This document shows positions 10,153 through 18,414 of a stretch of DNA of 20,551 nt, piece after piece. Position 1 is the stretch's first letter; each line of letters begins with the position of its first letter. The notes under the pieces were generated by a model, which was not told where the DNA came from, did not search any database, and saw only the letters and a list, made by a program, of their open reading frames with translations. The DNA is taken from contig PS015282.1 of NCBI GenBank assembly GCA_048213135.1, forward strand, positions 7,223 to 27,773. The letters are read 5' to 3'. The DNA is from Reclinomonas americana ATCC 50394. Taxonomy: Eukaryota > Jakobida > Jakobea > Jakobida. Both the position numbers and the translations under genes were made by a program.

Positions 10153-10920
10153 TGTGTGTATGTATGTGCACATGAATGTGTTGTTGAAGTTCGTAAGTGT
10201 ATGTGTGTCCGAGACATGCGTGCTGGTCATGGAGAACAGTCGCAGTTGACAATGCACCCAAGGTTGCCCTGCTCTTGCACACCCCTCTCTATTCTGCTTC
10301 CCATTCTCACCTGACGACTTGTCGCCTTGCATGTTGCTGTTCGGATCTCTCTCTCTTCCCCCCCTCTCTCTCTGTAGCTGTGTGTGTGCGTGGTGTTCGG
10401 TGTAGTCAGCTGCTTGATATGCTGTCCCTGGCGTCGATGGGCGTGCGCGATGAGGCTGTGTGTGCTGAAACAACTGCTTTTCTTCGCAGGTTGTCGAGTT
10501 CTTCGAGACGCTGATGAAGAGGAACCAGGCCCACAGAAGAGAGCTGCAGCTGCTCAAGTACCTGCACCGATCGGACAACCTGAAGGTGCAGTGCACTCTC
10601 AATCCTGCGTGTGCCGATCGCCGCGACTAACCCCTCTTCTTTGCACCAGGTCAACCAGCAGCTGATTGCGGAACGGTCACGACGAGTACGCATCAAGCAA
10701 GAGAAGGTCTGCCCAGTGTGCTCCAAGAAGATCGGCATCAGGTACGCACCGTGTGCATGTCCAAGCAGTGGGCGGCGCTCTGACCTGCTTTATCTCGCGC
10801 AGTGCATTTGCGGCGTATCCGAATGGCGTAGTCGTGCACTTTGTGTGCTGCAAAGATCGCTCTGCGGATCCAGTGACAGGCGAGCGGTTTACGCACCGCG
10901 ACGTGCTGGACTTTGACTAA
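6020..10920 (+). CDS. VPS39: VPS39/VAM6 vacuolar tethering subunit (CNH and clathrin-repeat protein)
   Basis: Exons: 6020-6049 (tentative), 6115-6172, 6323-6684, 6729-6942, 7016-7096, 7158-7325, 7390-7541, 7600-7683, 7748-7985, 8056-8170, 8213-8378, 8451-8549, 8608-about 8678, 8749-8911, 8987-9050, 9087-9434, 9504-9606, 9675-9870, 10490-10585, 10650-10741, 10803-10920. Phases agree and the sum is 1005 codons; animal VPS39 is near 880. VPS39 is a HOPS subunit that tethers late endosomes and vacuoles or lysosomes through Rab7. The N-terminal half is a CNH beta-propeller (HLCVGFKREYIMIDT, EVFPTGRSQVPIV, PYLISLMPSKIEI). The helical solenoid follows (GAYEEALNIYVHKL). The C-terminal Vps39 zinc-binding domain is clear: KVCPVCSKKIG, then SAFAAYPNGVVVHFVCC. 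First exon and exon 13 donor (8673, 8679 or 8697) are uncertain. Confidence 0.92.
9872..10020 (+). repeat. homopurine G/A-rich tract with many GGG/GGGG runs
   Basis: About 150 nt almost free of pyrimidines, rich in GGGGA, GGGAGG and GGAAGGG words. On the plus (transcribed RNA-like) strand it offers many overlapping four-G-run combinations, so intramolecular G-quadruplex or H-DNA formation is chemically possible. Only the composition is observed. Confidence 0.85.
10099..10170 (+). repeat. (TG)n microsatellite in VPS39 intron
   Basis: An interrupted TG dinucleotide run with TATG and TAGG interruptions, directly after the homopurine tract in the same intron. Confidence 0.9.
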
Positions 10921-10961
10921 CTGCCCGCACGACGAGCATGGAGTAAAACGAAGGGTGTCCT

Positions 10962-12096
10962 ATGAGCCATAGTTGTCCTCTTCATCGGCACGGTGAGAAG
11001 AGAGAGATGCGAAGCACACCTTCTTCCTCCTCTTCGTCGTACTCGCATCTTGGTCCCTCGCCTACTCGTCTCTTGACACGCATTCTGGTCACGTTGAGCG
11101 TTGCTGCTGTGCTGCTCACTGCTCTCGCCGCCTATTACGCTATCGTGCTGCAGCAGTCACCAAAGGAAGATCACAAGACAAGTGTAAACACAATGAGCGC
11201 AGCAGGAGAAGCAAGTGGCAGCAGTGGTACTGGTCCCACCATCCTTGAGATCTCATGGGAGCGCTTCCAGGCGGAGGTGAGTGTGCGCGTGCTGCACATC
11301 TGCACATCTGCAGATGTCTCACTCTTTTTTGTTTTGCACGCGCCCAGTGCTATCAACTGGGCAAGGTCATTCTGAGGCACATTGAGCAGCGTGGTATCCG
11401 CCTGCGTGGCATTGTGGCGGTTGCTCGTGGCGGTCTCGTCCCCGCGGTGAGTGACGAGATCCGCTCTTATTCACAGTGATCATGCAGAATGATCAATGTT
11501 GACTGTGTGAGTGGGATTGATGCAGGCGCTGCTCAGCCAGACCATGGACATTCGACTGGTCGATACTCTGTTTCGTGCTTTGTGTGTGTGTTTGTCGCCA
11601 TCGTTGAAGGCGCGTTTGTTACTGACAACCAATTTGTACCAGTTGTGTCCGCTCATACAGCGACAGCCATCAGCGTGCGGAGATTGAGGTGCTGAAGACG
11701 GTGGCGGATCTGGAGAATGGAGGCGAAGGCCTGTTGGTTGTCGATGATCTGGTCGACAGCGGTGAGACGCTGGCGTTGGCACGTCGGCTCTTCCCCAATG
11801 CCGTGTTTGCTGTCGTTGCGTGTGGTATTCTGGTGATATCGGCTCGGCATTTGTTGGCGGCGGCGACTGAGCAGTCTTTGTGTGTGCTTGTATGTGTAGG
11901 TGTACGCCAAGCCGGCGGGTGAGCACACGGTCGATGTGTATGCGACGCGCATGGCACAGGAGACGTGGATTGTGTTCCCCTGGTTTGTCGACATGGGGGC
12001 TGTGTGTTCTCGTGAACGATGCCTGACATGTTGTTCTCCTGCGACAGGGAGAAGACAAATGACGAGCTGGACGCCAAGGTCGACGCACGCGACTAG
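10962..12096 (+). CDS. bacterial-type xanthine/guanine phosphoribosyltransferase with N-terminal membrane anchor
   Basis: Exons 10962-11276, 11348-11446, 11526-11569, 11643-11814, 11900-11982 and 12048-12096 give 253 residues ending in TAG. It resembles E. coli Gpt, which makes XMP and GMP from xanthine or guanine plus PRPP. Matching elements in order: [13 protein letters not shown] (126-138), [11 protein letters not shown] loop (154-164), PRPP-binding [13 protein letters not shown] (183-195), YAKPAG (212-217), and ETWIVFPW (231-238), whose Trp residues correspond to the purine pocket and C-terminal region of Gpt. The first 90 residues have no Gpt counterpart: a basic Ser-rich start and a hydrophobic helix at about 41-63 ([20 protein letters not shown]), looking like a signal anchor. 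The start is the first ATG, 41 nt after the VPS39 stop. The five GT-AG introns show it is a resident nuclear gene. Family call is strong; the anchor's function is inferred. Confidence 0.88.
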
Positions 12097-12246
12097 CGTG
12101 TGTTTGTGTGTGAGAGAGAGTGTGTGTGGAATAAGTAGACGAATGGTGTTTTTGTGACTGCACACACACACACACACACGTCTTCTTTCACTCGTCGCTC
12201 ACTTTGCAGGGCAGCGGGGTGACACACGTGAGAATCGTCACCGACT
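12097..12246. other. 150-nt convergent spacer between the Gpt-type gene and PSMA3
   Basis: Both flanking genes end here, so both 3' UTRs must fit or overlap. The spacer holds GT and CA microsatellites, a CA run at 12161-12179, and AATAAG near 12130 that might act as a weak polyadenylation signal. No gene is present. Confidence 0.6.
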
Positions 12247-14058
12247 CTACTCCTGAGGAGCAGCTGCACTCTCCACTCCCGCCATGCCTTCGTCCTCGTC
12301 GTCACTCTCCTCCTCCTGCTCGCGCTTCACCGTCGCCGCACCCTCCTCCTGGGCAGCCACGCGCAGATCCTCCGGCACCAGAGCGTGCTGCCAGCCGCTC
12401 TCCTCGCACAGCCAGCTGGCCTCCAACTCAAAGTCCTTGTCTTTTTCGTCGTGCACGCGATGCAAACTGTTAAGAGGAGCAGGGTGAGATGGCAGCGATA
12501 GACAACGGAAGGTGGAGTGACACACACGCAACATGGTGGACAGCAACACCAGGGCCTGACGGCATGAGAGCTCCTGCAGATTGAGCTTTTCGATTTCTGT
12601 CTTGGCGGCGTTCTTGCCCTTGCCAATGGCCACACCAAAGTAGCCCTGCACGACACAGCAATTGAGTTTGCCAGTGCTCACACCGGGTGTGTCAAAACGT
12701 GGAGACGCAACATAGGCCACGCCTGACGGCTCCACCAGGTACAGGCTCGGGCCGGCGCGCTCGTCGTGCGTCGCCAGCAACACCGAGCAGCCAAACGGCC
12801 GCACACTCCAGTACAGGGTGTAGGCGTGCACGAACGAGGCCAGTCTGTCGCACATGACGGCGCCGGGAATGGGGCTCTTGAAGGTCTGCAGGTAGTTGGC
12901 GGCCTCAGCGCGCGCCGTGACCATCAATTGCCGTGCGTCGGGCAGCAGGCCGGCAGTGGCCTGTGAAGCAGGTGAGTTTGTGGATGACGAAAAGGGTGCG
13001 TGTGGATGTGAAAGCAGTGCCGCACCGCGCCGACATGTCGGTCCACGTGGAAAATGCGACGATTGGAGCCGTGGACAAGCATCTTGCTGACGACAAACTT
13101 CTCCACCACCATCACAATGCCGTCACGGCATCGCACGCCAATGGCCGTGCTGTGAGGGAGATCGGCGAGTGAGTCGACGGGGGAGGTGGGGAAGGGCAGA
13201 AAAGGAGACGCAAAAGACTCACCCAGCATGGTCGACGGCCTTGCAGGCGTAATCCACCTGGACATGAACAGTGTGAGCGCGATGAATCTCAATGACGAGC
13301 ACAGGACTGCTCGAATGAAAAGCAAGTGACGGAAAGAATGCACGATCGTCTCAACAGGACAGGAGCTCTTCAAAGGTGACTGCCAGTGACTGCATGGATG
13401 AGACGGGCAAACGTCGCAGCAAGGGCTGTGCGTCTCAACTCACAAGAAAAAAAGAAACATCTTGCAGCACGAACGGAGAGTATGCACTTCCCATCACAAG
13501 AGGAACTGCGTGTCTCTGCTGAGAGGAAACACGAAACATCTTGCTGCACGAATGGAGAGCATGTACACACTAATGAGCTGCGCTGCGTCTCTCCTAGTTA
13601 CGGCCAAGACAAGAAGCATGCTCGACATCAGAACACGAGCTGCGCGTCTCTGCTCAGGAGAAAACCGAGAACGTGTGCACACTACAAAGGCAGAGAGGGT
13701 GCACTCCACAATACAACAGGAGCTGCACATCTCTCAAGTGCTCAAAAGAAGAGTGCACAGGAAGCACGAACGACATCAGAGCACGAGCTGTGCGTCTCTG
13801 CTCATTGCTCGAAAGACGAGAAACTGAGCGCAAAGTACACAAGCAGAGAGGATGCACTCCGCATCACAACAGCAGCTGTGCGCGTCAGCTCACAGGTGAG
13901 AACGCGACACAGGATGCAATTCCCCTTCTTTCCCCCACACTCTCTCTCCACAAAAAATCAATCACACAAGAGACATAGCGTATCGCCTTCTCCCTTTTCA
14001 TCATGCTCACCTGATGGATCTTGCCCTCGGGTGAGTAAGTTGTCACCGCCAAATCGTA
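12247..14058 (-). CDS. PSMA3: 20S proteasome alpha-7 subunit (PSMA3-type), first exon unresolved
   Basis: Minus-strand exons: 14011-14058, 13223-13257, 13026-13149, 12712-12960, 12524-12645 and 12247-12466. Phases agree and give 265 residues from [16 protein letters not shown]. This is a structural, non-catalytic subunit of the outer ring of the 20S core. Signatures: the [17 protein letters not shown] start of the alpha N-terminal signature, [50 protein letters not shown] and [15 protein letters not shown]. The last four point to alpha-7/PSMA3 over other alpha types. The acidic tail (EESDDEDEG, the type of site CK2 phosphorylates in mammals) is extended by about 12 extra residues. About seven N-terminal residues (MSSIGTG in relatives) should be in an upstream exon that I could not place. 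MH from a short exon near 14090-14100 is one candidate. Its 5' end faces ARP2. Confidence 0.92.
13258..14010 (-). other. 753-nt second intron of PSMA3
   Basis: The intron separates IHQ from [12 protein letters not shown], an uninterrupted stretch in relatives, so nothing coding is missing. It begins GTGAGC and ends with TCCAG on the minus strand. It is about ten times longer than the other PSMA3 introns, and most of the extra length is a degenerate tandem repeat. Confidence 0.8.
13425..13896. repeat. degenerate minisatellite (about 60-90 nt units, 6-7 copies)
   Basis: Read on the plus strand, each unit starts with a GAGCTGYGCGTCTCTGCTCA-like core (at about 13425, 13501, 13575, 13638, 13720, 13784 and 13872). 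The core is followed by an A-rich segment. A GCACGAAYGGAGAG, GACATCAGA or GCAGAGAGGATGCACTCC type tail then closes the unit. Copies diverge from each other by substitutions and indels. The first two copies share the word GAAACATCTTGC and are closest. The array lies fully within the PSMA3 intron. Confidence 0.7.
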
Positions 14059-14609
14059 CTGCGCAAGAAAGTAAACAAATTTGAGCACACAAACACACAT
14101 GCATTCATCTCACGCACACACAGAGACAGAGAGACAGAGAATCGCGCACTGCGCTCTTACACTCAAGCAGCTCACTGTCTGTCTCTGTGTGTGTGTCTGT
14201 GTGAGAGAGACAAGTGCGACGATTGCTCACAGAGAGCGCGCTCACTGTGTACAACGCTGACAATGACGACGCGCTAACCACACCATGCATGACACTCAAG
14301 TGCGCGCGCGTGTGTGTGCCTGACAGAGAGACACACAAGAGAGACAAGAGAGAGAGAGAGCGCGCAAACAAGAGTGGAAATGGCGCGCTTTCCTCCATGG
14401 CACAGCACCAACAAACAACACACGCGCGTCGGAGTTGCAGACGCACAACGCACAACACAGCAGAATCATATGCACACACACGAGAGAGCAACGAACCCCG
14501 CTTGACATTGCACAGTGAGAGTGTGAGAGAGTTTGGTCGGCTGGAGTGGAGTGGTGAAATTACATTGATCACTTTTTTTATTTGCGCGTGTGTGTGTGTT
14601 TGCGCCGCA
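14059..14609. promoter_or_regulatory. divergent PSMA3 / ARP2 intergenic region
   Basis: About 550 nt separate the first placed PSMA3 exon (minus) from the ARP2 start codon (plus). It must hold both promoters, both 5' UTRs and the missing PSMA3 first exon. Composition is CA/GA/GT simple sequence with scattered GCGCGC words. ATTACATTGATCACTTTTTTT lies just upstream of ARP2, but no core promoter element is certain. Confidence 0.5.
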
Positions 14610-17600
14610 ATGTCATTCACTCGGGAGCGCGTCGTAGTGTGCGACAATGGCACAGGAGTTGCGTTCCTCCTCACCCTCTCTCACCCTCTCATGTGCTGTG
14701 TGGGTGTCACACGTGCAAAGTTTGTCGGGTCATTGCCATCGGGCATGTCAACTCTCACACGCACTTGCTCACACACACGCTTTTGTTGCACTGTGCTGCG
14801 GCTGTGCACGCTGAGTTGCTCCGCACACGCGCGCATGTGTCTGTGTGTCTGCGTGTTTTGTGTTTGCGCAAAGAGCATGTCTGAACTCCCGCACGCGCGC
14901 TCACTCGCTCACTCTCTCTCTCTCTCTGTGTCTCTTTGCGTGTGTGTCTCGCATGCAGTTTGTCAAGTGCGGCTTTGCCGGTGAGTCTCCTTCATTCCTT
15001 CATGCAACTCACACTTGTAAAAAGTTCCGATGATGACCTTTTTTCCCGCTCCCTCTCTCCCTCTCTCTCTTGTTTTGCAGGCGACAACTTCCCGCGCTCA
15101 GTGTTCCCTGCCATGGTCAGTAATGCATTCTCCTGTCTCTCTCCTTGAGAATGGTCGACTCATACATTGTTATTTTGCAGGTCGGTCGGCCAATTCTCAG
15201 ATACGAGGAGGATGTGGCGGGCTCACAAATGAAGGTCGGCTGGCTTCTGGTGTTCTTGTTGCTTTGTGTTTGTCTGGAGATACTCATTGCGTATTTTACA
15301 GGACATTATGGTGGGCGATGAGGCTGCACAATACCGCCAGAGCTTGGAGGTGTCGTACCCCGTCGATCATGCCGTCATCAAGAACTGGTTTGTGCCATCA
15401 CACGCACACATGTACATCTCCTCTGTCTCGAGAATTCAATGACACGCACTTCCCAACTCCTCTATTCGACACACGGCACTCTCTTTGTGTCTTGTCTGAC
15501 TTTTCCCGCTCTCGCACGGTCTTTCGTTCCTTCTTTCCGTTCTAGCATCTGGGGCTCAGTCGCCTGTCGTTCTCTCGCGCGACATCAAGTGCTTGTTCTC
15601 TTTCCCGCCTATCTCTATCCCCGACCTCATCCTTTGCGCGCCATTGTCGTTCTTTCCTTTCTGCCATAGCATCAGTGCCTTGTGCGGCTGTCTCATACTT
15701 GAGAGTTCAACGTTAAGAGCTCTTTCTTCTCCCGCCGCCCTTTTCCTTTGCGCCCTTGTCGTGACATCAAGGGCTCCTCTTCTTGTGTGCCTTCTTTCTC
15801 TCTCTCTCTCTCTCTCTNNNNNNNNNNNNNNNNNNNNNNNNNNNNNNNNNNNNNNNNNNNNNNNNNNNNNNNNNNNNNNNNNNNNNNNNNNNNNNNNNNN
15901 NNNNNNNNNNNNNNNNNNNNNNNNNNNNNNNNNNNNNNNNNNNNNNNNNNNNNNNNNNNNNNNNNNNNNNNNNNNNNNNNNNNNNNNNNNNNNNNNNNNN
16001 NNNNNNNNNNNNNNNNNNNNNNNNNNNNNNNNNNNNNNNNNNNNNNNNNNNNNNNNNNNNNNNNNNNNNNNNNNNNNNNNNNNNNNNNNNNNNNNNNNNN
16101 NNNNNNNNNNNNNNNNNNNNNNNNNNNNNNNNNNNNNNNNNNNNNNNNNNNNNNNNNNNNNNNNNNNNNNNNNNNNNNNNNNNNNNNNNNNNNNNNNNNN
16201 NNNNNNNNNNNNNNNNNNNNNNNNNNNNNNNNNNNNNNNNNNNNNNNNNNNNNNNNNNNNNNNNNNNNNNNNNNNNNNNNNNNNNNNNNNNNNNNNNNNN
16301 NNNNNNNNNNNNNNNNNNNNNNNNNNNNNNNNNNNNNNNNNNNNNNNNNNNNNNNNNNNNNNNNNNNNNNNNNNNNNNNNNNNNNNNNNNNNNNNNNNNN
16401 NNNNNNNNNNNNNNNNNNNNNNNNNNNNNNNNNNNNNNNNNNNNNNNNNNNNNNNNNNNNNNNNNNNNNNNNNNNNNNNNNNNNNNNNNNNNNNNNNNNN
16501 NNNNNNNNNNNNNNNNNNNNNNNNNNNNNNNNNNNNNNNNNNNNNNNNNNNNNNNNNNNNNNNNNNNNNNNNNNNNNNNNNNNNNNNNNNNNNNNNNNNN
16601 NNNNNNNNNCGTCGCCTACCTCCCCTCTTTCCCCTTCCCCTTTCCTCTTTCCCCTTCCCCTTTCCTCTTTCCCCTTTCCCCCTTCCCCTTCCCCCCTTTC
16701 CCCTCCCCCCTTCCCCCTTTTCCCTTCCCCCTTCCCCTTTCCCCCTTTCCCCTCTCTCTGTGCATCCCGGAAAACATGATCGTGGGCCTTTGCGTGTTCG
16801 CATGTGCGAGGCTTGAGCTACAGCGTCGATCATATCTTCAGCCGGCAGATTAATAGTTTACTATCGGAATCAAAACATCGTGCCACTACTTGGCTGCCAT
16901 GCCACCGCGTGACGCGACACCTGTCTCTTCCGGACATTTTTCTATTCTCTCCTCCCACTCTTCCATCTTTCTCTTTCTCCCTCCCACCCTCTGTGTGTCA
17001 TCACTGACACTGTTTTGCATGTCATGTTGTTGTTGTGTTTGCGTTGTCGTGTTTTTTTGACACAGGGTCGACATGGAGCACCTGTGGAACTACACATTCA
17101 ACGAGAAGCTGAAGATCAAGCCGCACGAGTGCCGCATTCTGCTGACGGAGCCGCCACTGAACCCACTGGCCAACCGCAAGAAAATGCTCACCACCATGTT
17201 CGACACGTACGGTTTCCAAGGCGTCAATGTGCAAATTCAGGCCGTGCTCACACTATACGCACAAGGTCTGTTTTCTCCCCCCTTCTCCACTCTTTTTTAT
17301 TTCGCTCCCGCTCACTCTTTCCCTTTGTGCTGCCACCAGGCTTGGTGACGGGTGTGGTCGTCGACTCTGGCGATGGTGTGACACACATTGTGCCAGTGTA
17401 CGAGGGCTACTCAATCCCCGCCGCCGTGCGCCGTATTGATTTGGCCGGCCGCGACATTACCGAGTACCTGATCAAGCTGCTGTCACTGCGCGGCTACTCG
17501 TTCAACCGCACCGCCGACTTTGACACGGCACGGCAAATCAAGGAGAAGTTCTGCTACGTTGGCTGCGATCTGGAGCTGGAGAAGAAGCTGGCGCTGGAGA

Positions 17601-18206
17601 CCACGGTGCTGGACGAGCAGTTTACGGTGCGCCACTCCCCTTTCCCCTTTCACGTGTTCTCTCCCACTTACATTCTCTTTGTCGCGCAGCTGCCCGACGG
17701 CCAGGTGATCACAGTGGGTGCCGAGCGCTTCGAGGCTGCCGAGGCACTCTTCCAACCGCGTGTGGTCGACAAGGAGGGCAACGGCATGTCCGACATGGTG
17801 TTCGAGGTCATCAACGCCTGCGACATCAACCTGCGTGCCAAGTTCTACCGCCACATTGTGCTCTCTGGCGGCACCACCATGTTCCCGGGTCTGCCGTCAC
17901 GTCTGGAAAAGGACATTACGGATCTGTACTTGAGGCATGTGTTGGATGGCAGACGCGACAGACTGCAGGCGGCGGTGCGTACCATGACACAAGATTATCT
18001 CTTTGCGTGTTCTGCTTGTCGCTCACCGCTCTCTCTCCTTGCAGAACTTCAAGATCCGCGTGGAGGACCCACCTCGACGAAAGCACATGGTGTTCCTCGG
18101 CGGCGCCGTGCTGGCCGACATTATGAAGGAGCGCGACGAGTTCTGGATCTCGAAGCGCATGTACGAGGAGCAGGGTGTCGATCGCTTGATCCAGCCAGTC
18201 CAGTAA
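14610..18206 (+). CDS. ARP2: actin-related protein 2 (Arp2/3 complex), copy A, complete
   Basis: Nine exons: 14610-14657, 14959-14980 (22 nt), 15081-15115, 15181-15234, 15302-15387, 17066-17265, 17340-17626, 17690-17974 and 18045-18206. They sum to 393 codons including TAA, so 392 residues; animal Arp2 is 394. Arp2 pairs with Arp3 to nucleate branched actin filaments. It aligns along its length with Arp2: VVVCDNGTG phosphate loop, [52 protein letters not shown] (second phosphate loop), [20 protein letters not shown] and [18 protein letters not shown]. The start [16 protein letters not shown] is the only ATG that fits. Intron 1 starts with the unusual GTTGCG. Intron 5 is 1,678 nt and contains a gap, but nothing coding is missing across it. 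The gene is apparently functional. Confidence 0.95.
15558..15775 (+). repeat. three-copy degenerate motif in ARP2 intron 5
   Basis: A shared element reading roughly CGCC-TTGTCGT followed by CATCA(A)G-GC and later CCCGCC recurs at about 15561-15592, 15640-15680 and 15751-15775. Copies are 80-110 nt apart and partly eroded. No coding or RNA family is recognised. Confidence 0.45.
15818..16609. other. assembly gap (792 N)
   Basis: Entered from a pure CT microsatellite (15797-15817) and left close to a homopyrimidine tract, so sequencing through simple sequence probably failed. It lies inside ARP2 intron 5. Confidence 0.95.
16620..16758 (+). repeat. homopyrimidine C/T tract
   Basis: About 140 nt of CCCCTTT, TTTCCCC and CCCCCTT words with no purine. 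It directly precedes the left limit of the palindrome arm that can be compared in this window. It could form triplex structures; only composition is seen. Confidence 0.9.
16786..16812 (+). other. small hairpin in the conserved part of ARP2 intron 5
   Basis: GCCTTTGCGTG, a TTCG loop, then CATGTGCGAGGC can pair with a few wobbles and bulges. The mirror copy is at 20493-20519. No snRNA, snoRNA or tRNA family fits, so this is recorded only as a possible structure. Confidence 0.25.
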
Positions 18207-18414
18207 TGGCACAGCAATCTCTCTCTCTCCCCCACTCTCCATTTTTCCTCGCTCGACTGTTTCCTGTGGCCCTTCGCTCTGTTTTCTGTGTCATCGCCAA
18301 CCCCCCCACGCATATTCATTGTACGTACCCGTGCGCAAAAAGAAAAAAACAAATTTCCGAACGACGATTTCGATTTTTTCTCACTCACGAGAGGAGAAGG
18401 GAGAGAGAGAGAGA
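18207..18414 (+). other. 3' flank of ARP2 copy A
   Basis: A CT-rich stretch after the stop codon, a C run, an A-rich segment (about 18339-18351) and then a GA microsatellite at the gap edge. It contains the 3' UTR; a polyadenylation site cannot be placed with confidence. The same sequence, inverted, lies at 18891-19093. Confidence 0.6.

Larger units (their letters stand above)
9871..10489 (+). other. 619-nt VPS39 intron 18 built of simple sequence
   Basis: Joining the flanking exons (PLNE to VVEFFETL) aligns without a gap to the animal VPS39 C-terminus from LLP to EKVC, as I recall it, so no hidden exon is needed. The intron begins GTAGGG and ends TTCGCAG. It contains a homopurine tract, a TG microsatellite and a CT-rich section. 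It is the longest intron of the gene; most others are 36-85 nt. Confidence 0.8.
15388..17065 (+). other. 1.7-kb ARP2 intron 5 (contains a 792-N gap)
   Basis: It joins IKNW to [11 protein letters not shown], which is contiguous in other Arp2 proteins. The left part holds a degenerate repeated motif and a CT microsatellite running into the gap. The right part holds a homopyrimidine tract, then ordinary sequence containing a small hairpin, then the acceptor ACACAG. The right 312 nt belong to the inverted duplication. Confidence 0.8.
16754..18414 (+). repeat. left arm of a large inverted duplication
   Basis: This 1.66-kb segment (end of ARP2 intron 5, exons 6-9, 3' flank) reappears in reverse complement at 18891-20551. 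Order and splice sites are preserved, and both arms enter the central gap at the same place, a GA/CT microsatellite. The compared exons differ by about five synonymous changes. Introns differ by 1-2 nt in length, and the 3' flank and the microsatellite region near 16969-17030 by several indels. The arm may continue left beyond 16754; the window ends before this can be tested. Confidence 0.95.

Noticed and set aside
10410-10470. Possible extra VPS39 exon reading LLDMLSLASMGVRDE
   Set aside because: No suitable donor follows in phase, and the neighbouring exons already align to VPS39 without a gap.
15556-16833. Long frames spanning the 792-N gap
   Set aside because: They are open only because Ns contain no stops; the flanking residues are from CT and C/T repeats inside an ARP2 intron.
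16771-16860. U1 or U2 snRNA-like sequence (CATGATCGTGG, GCGAGGCTT)
   Set aside because: Only short resemblances; the 5' splice-site pairing sequence, Sm site and stem order of U1 are absent.
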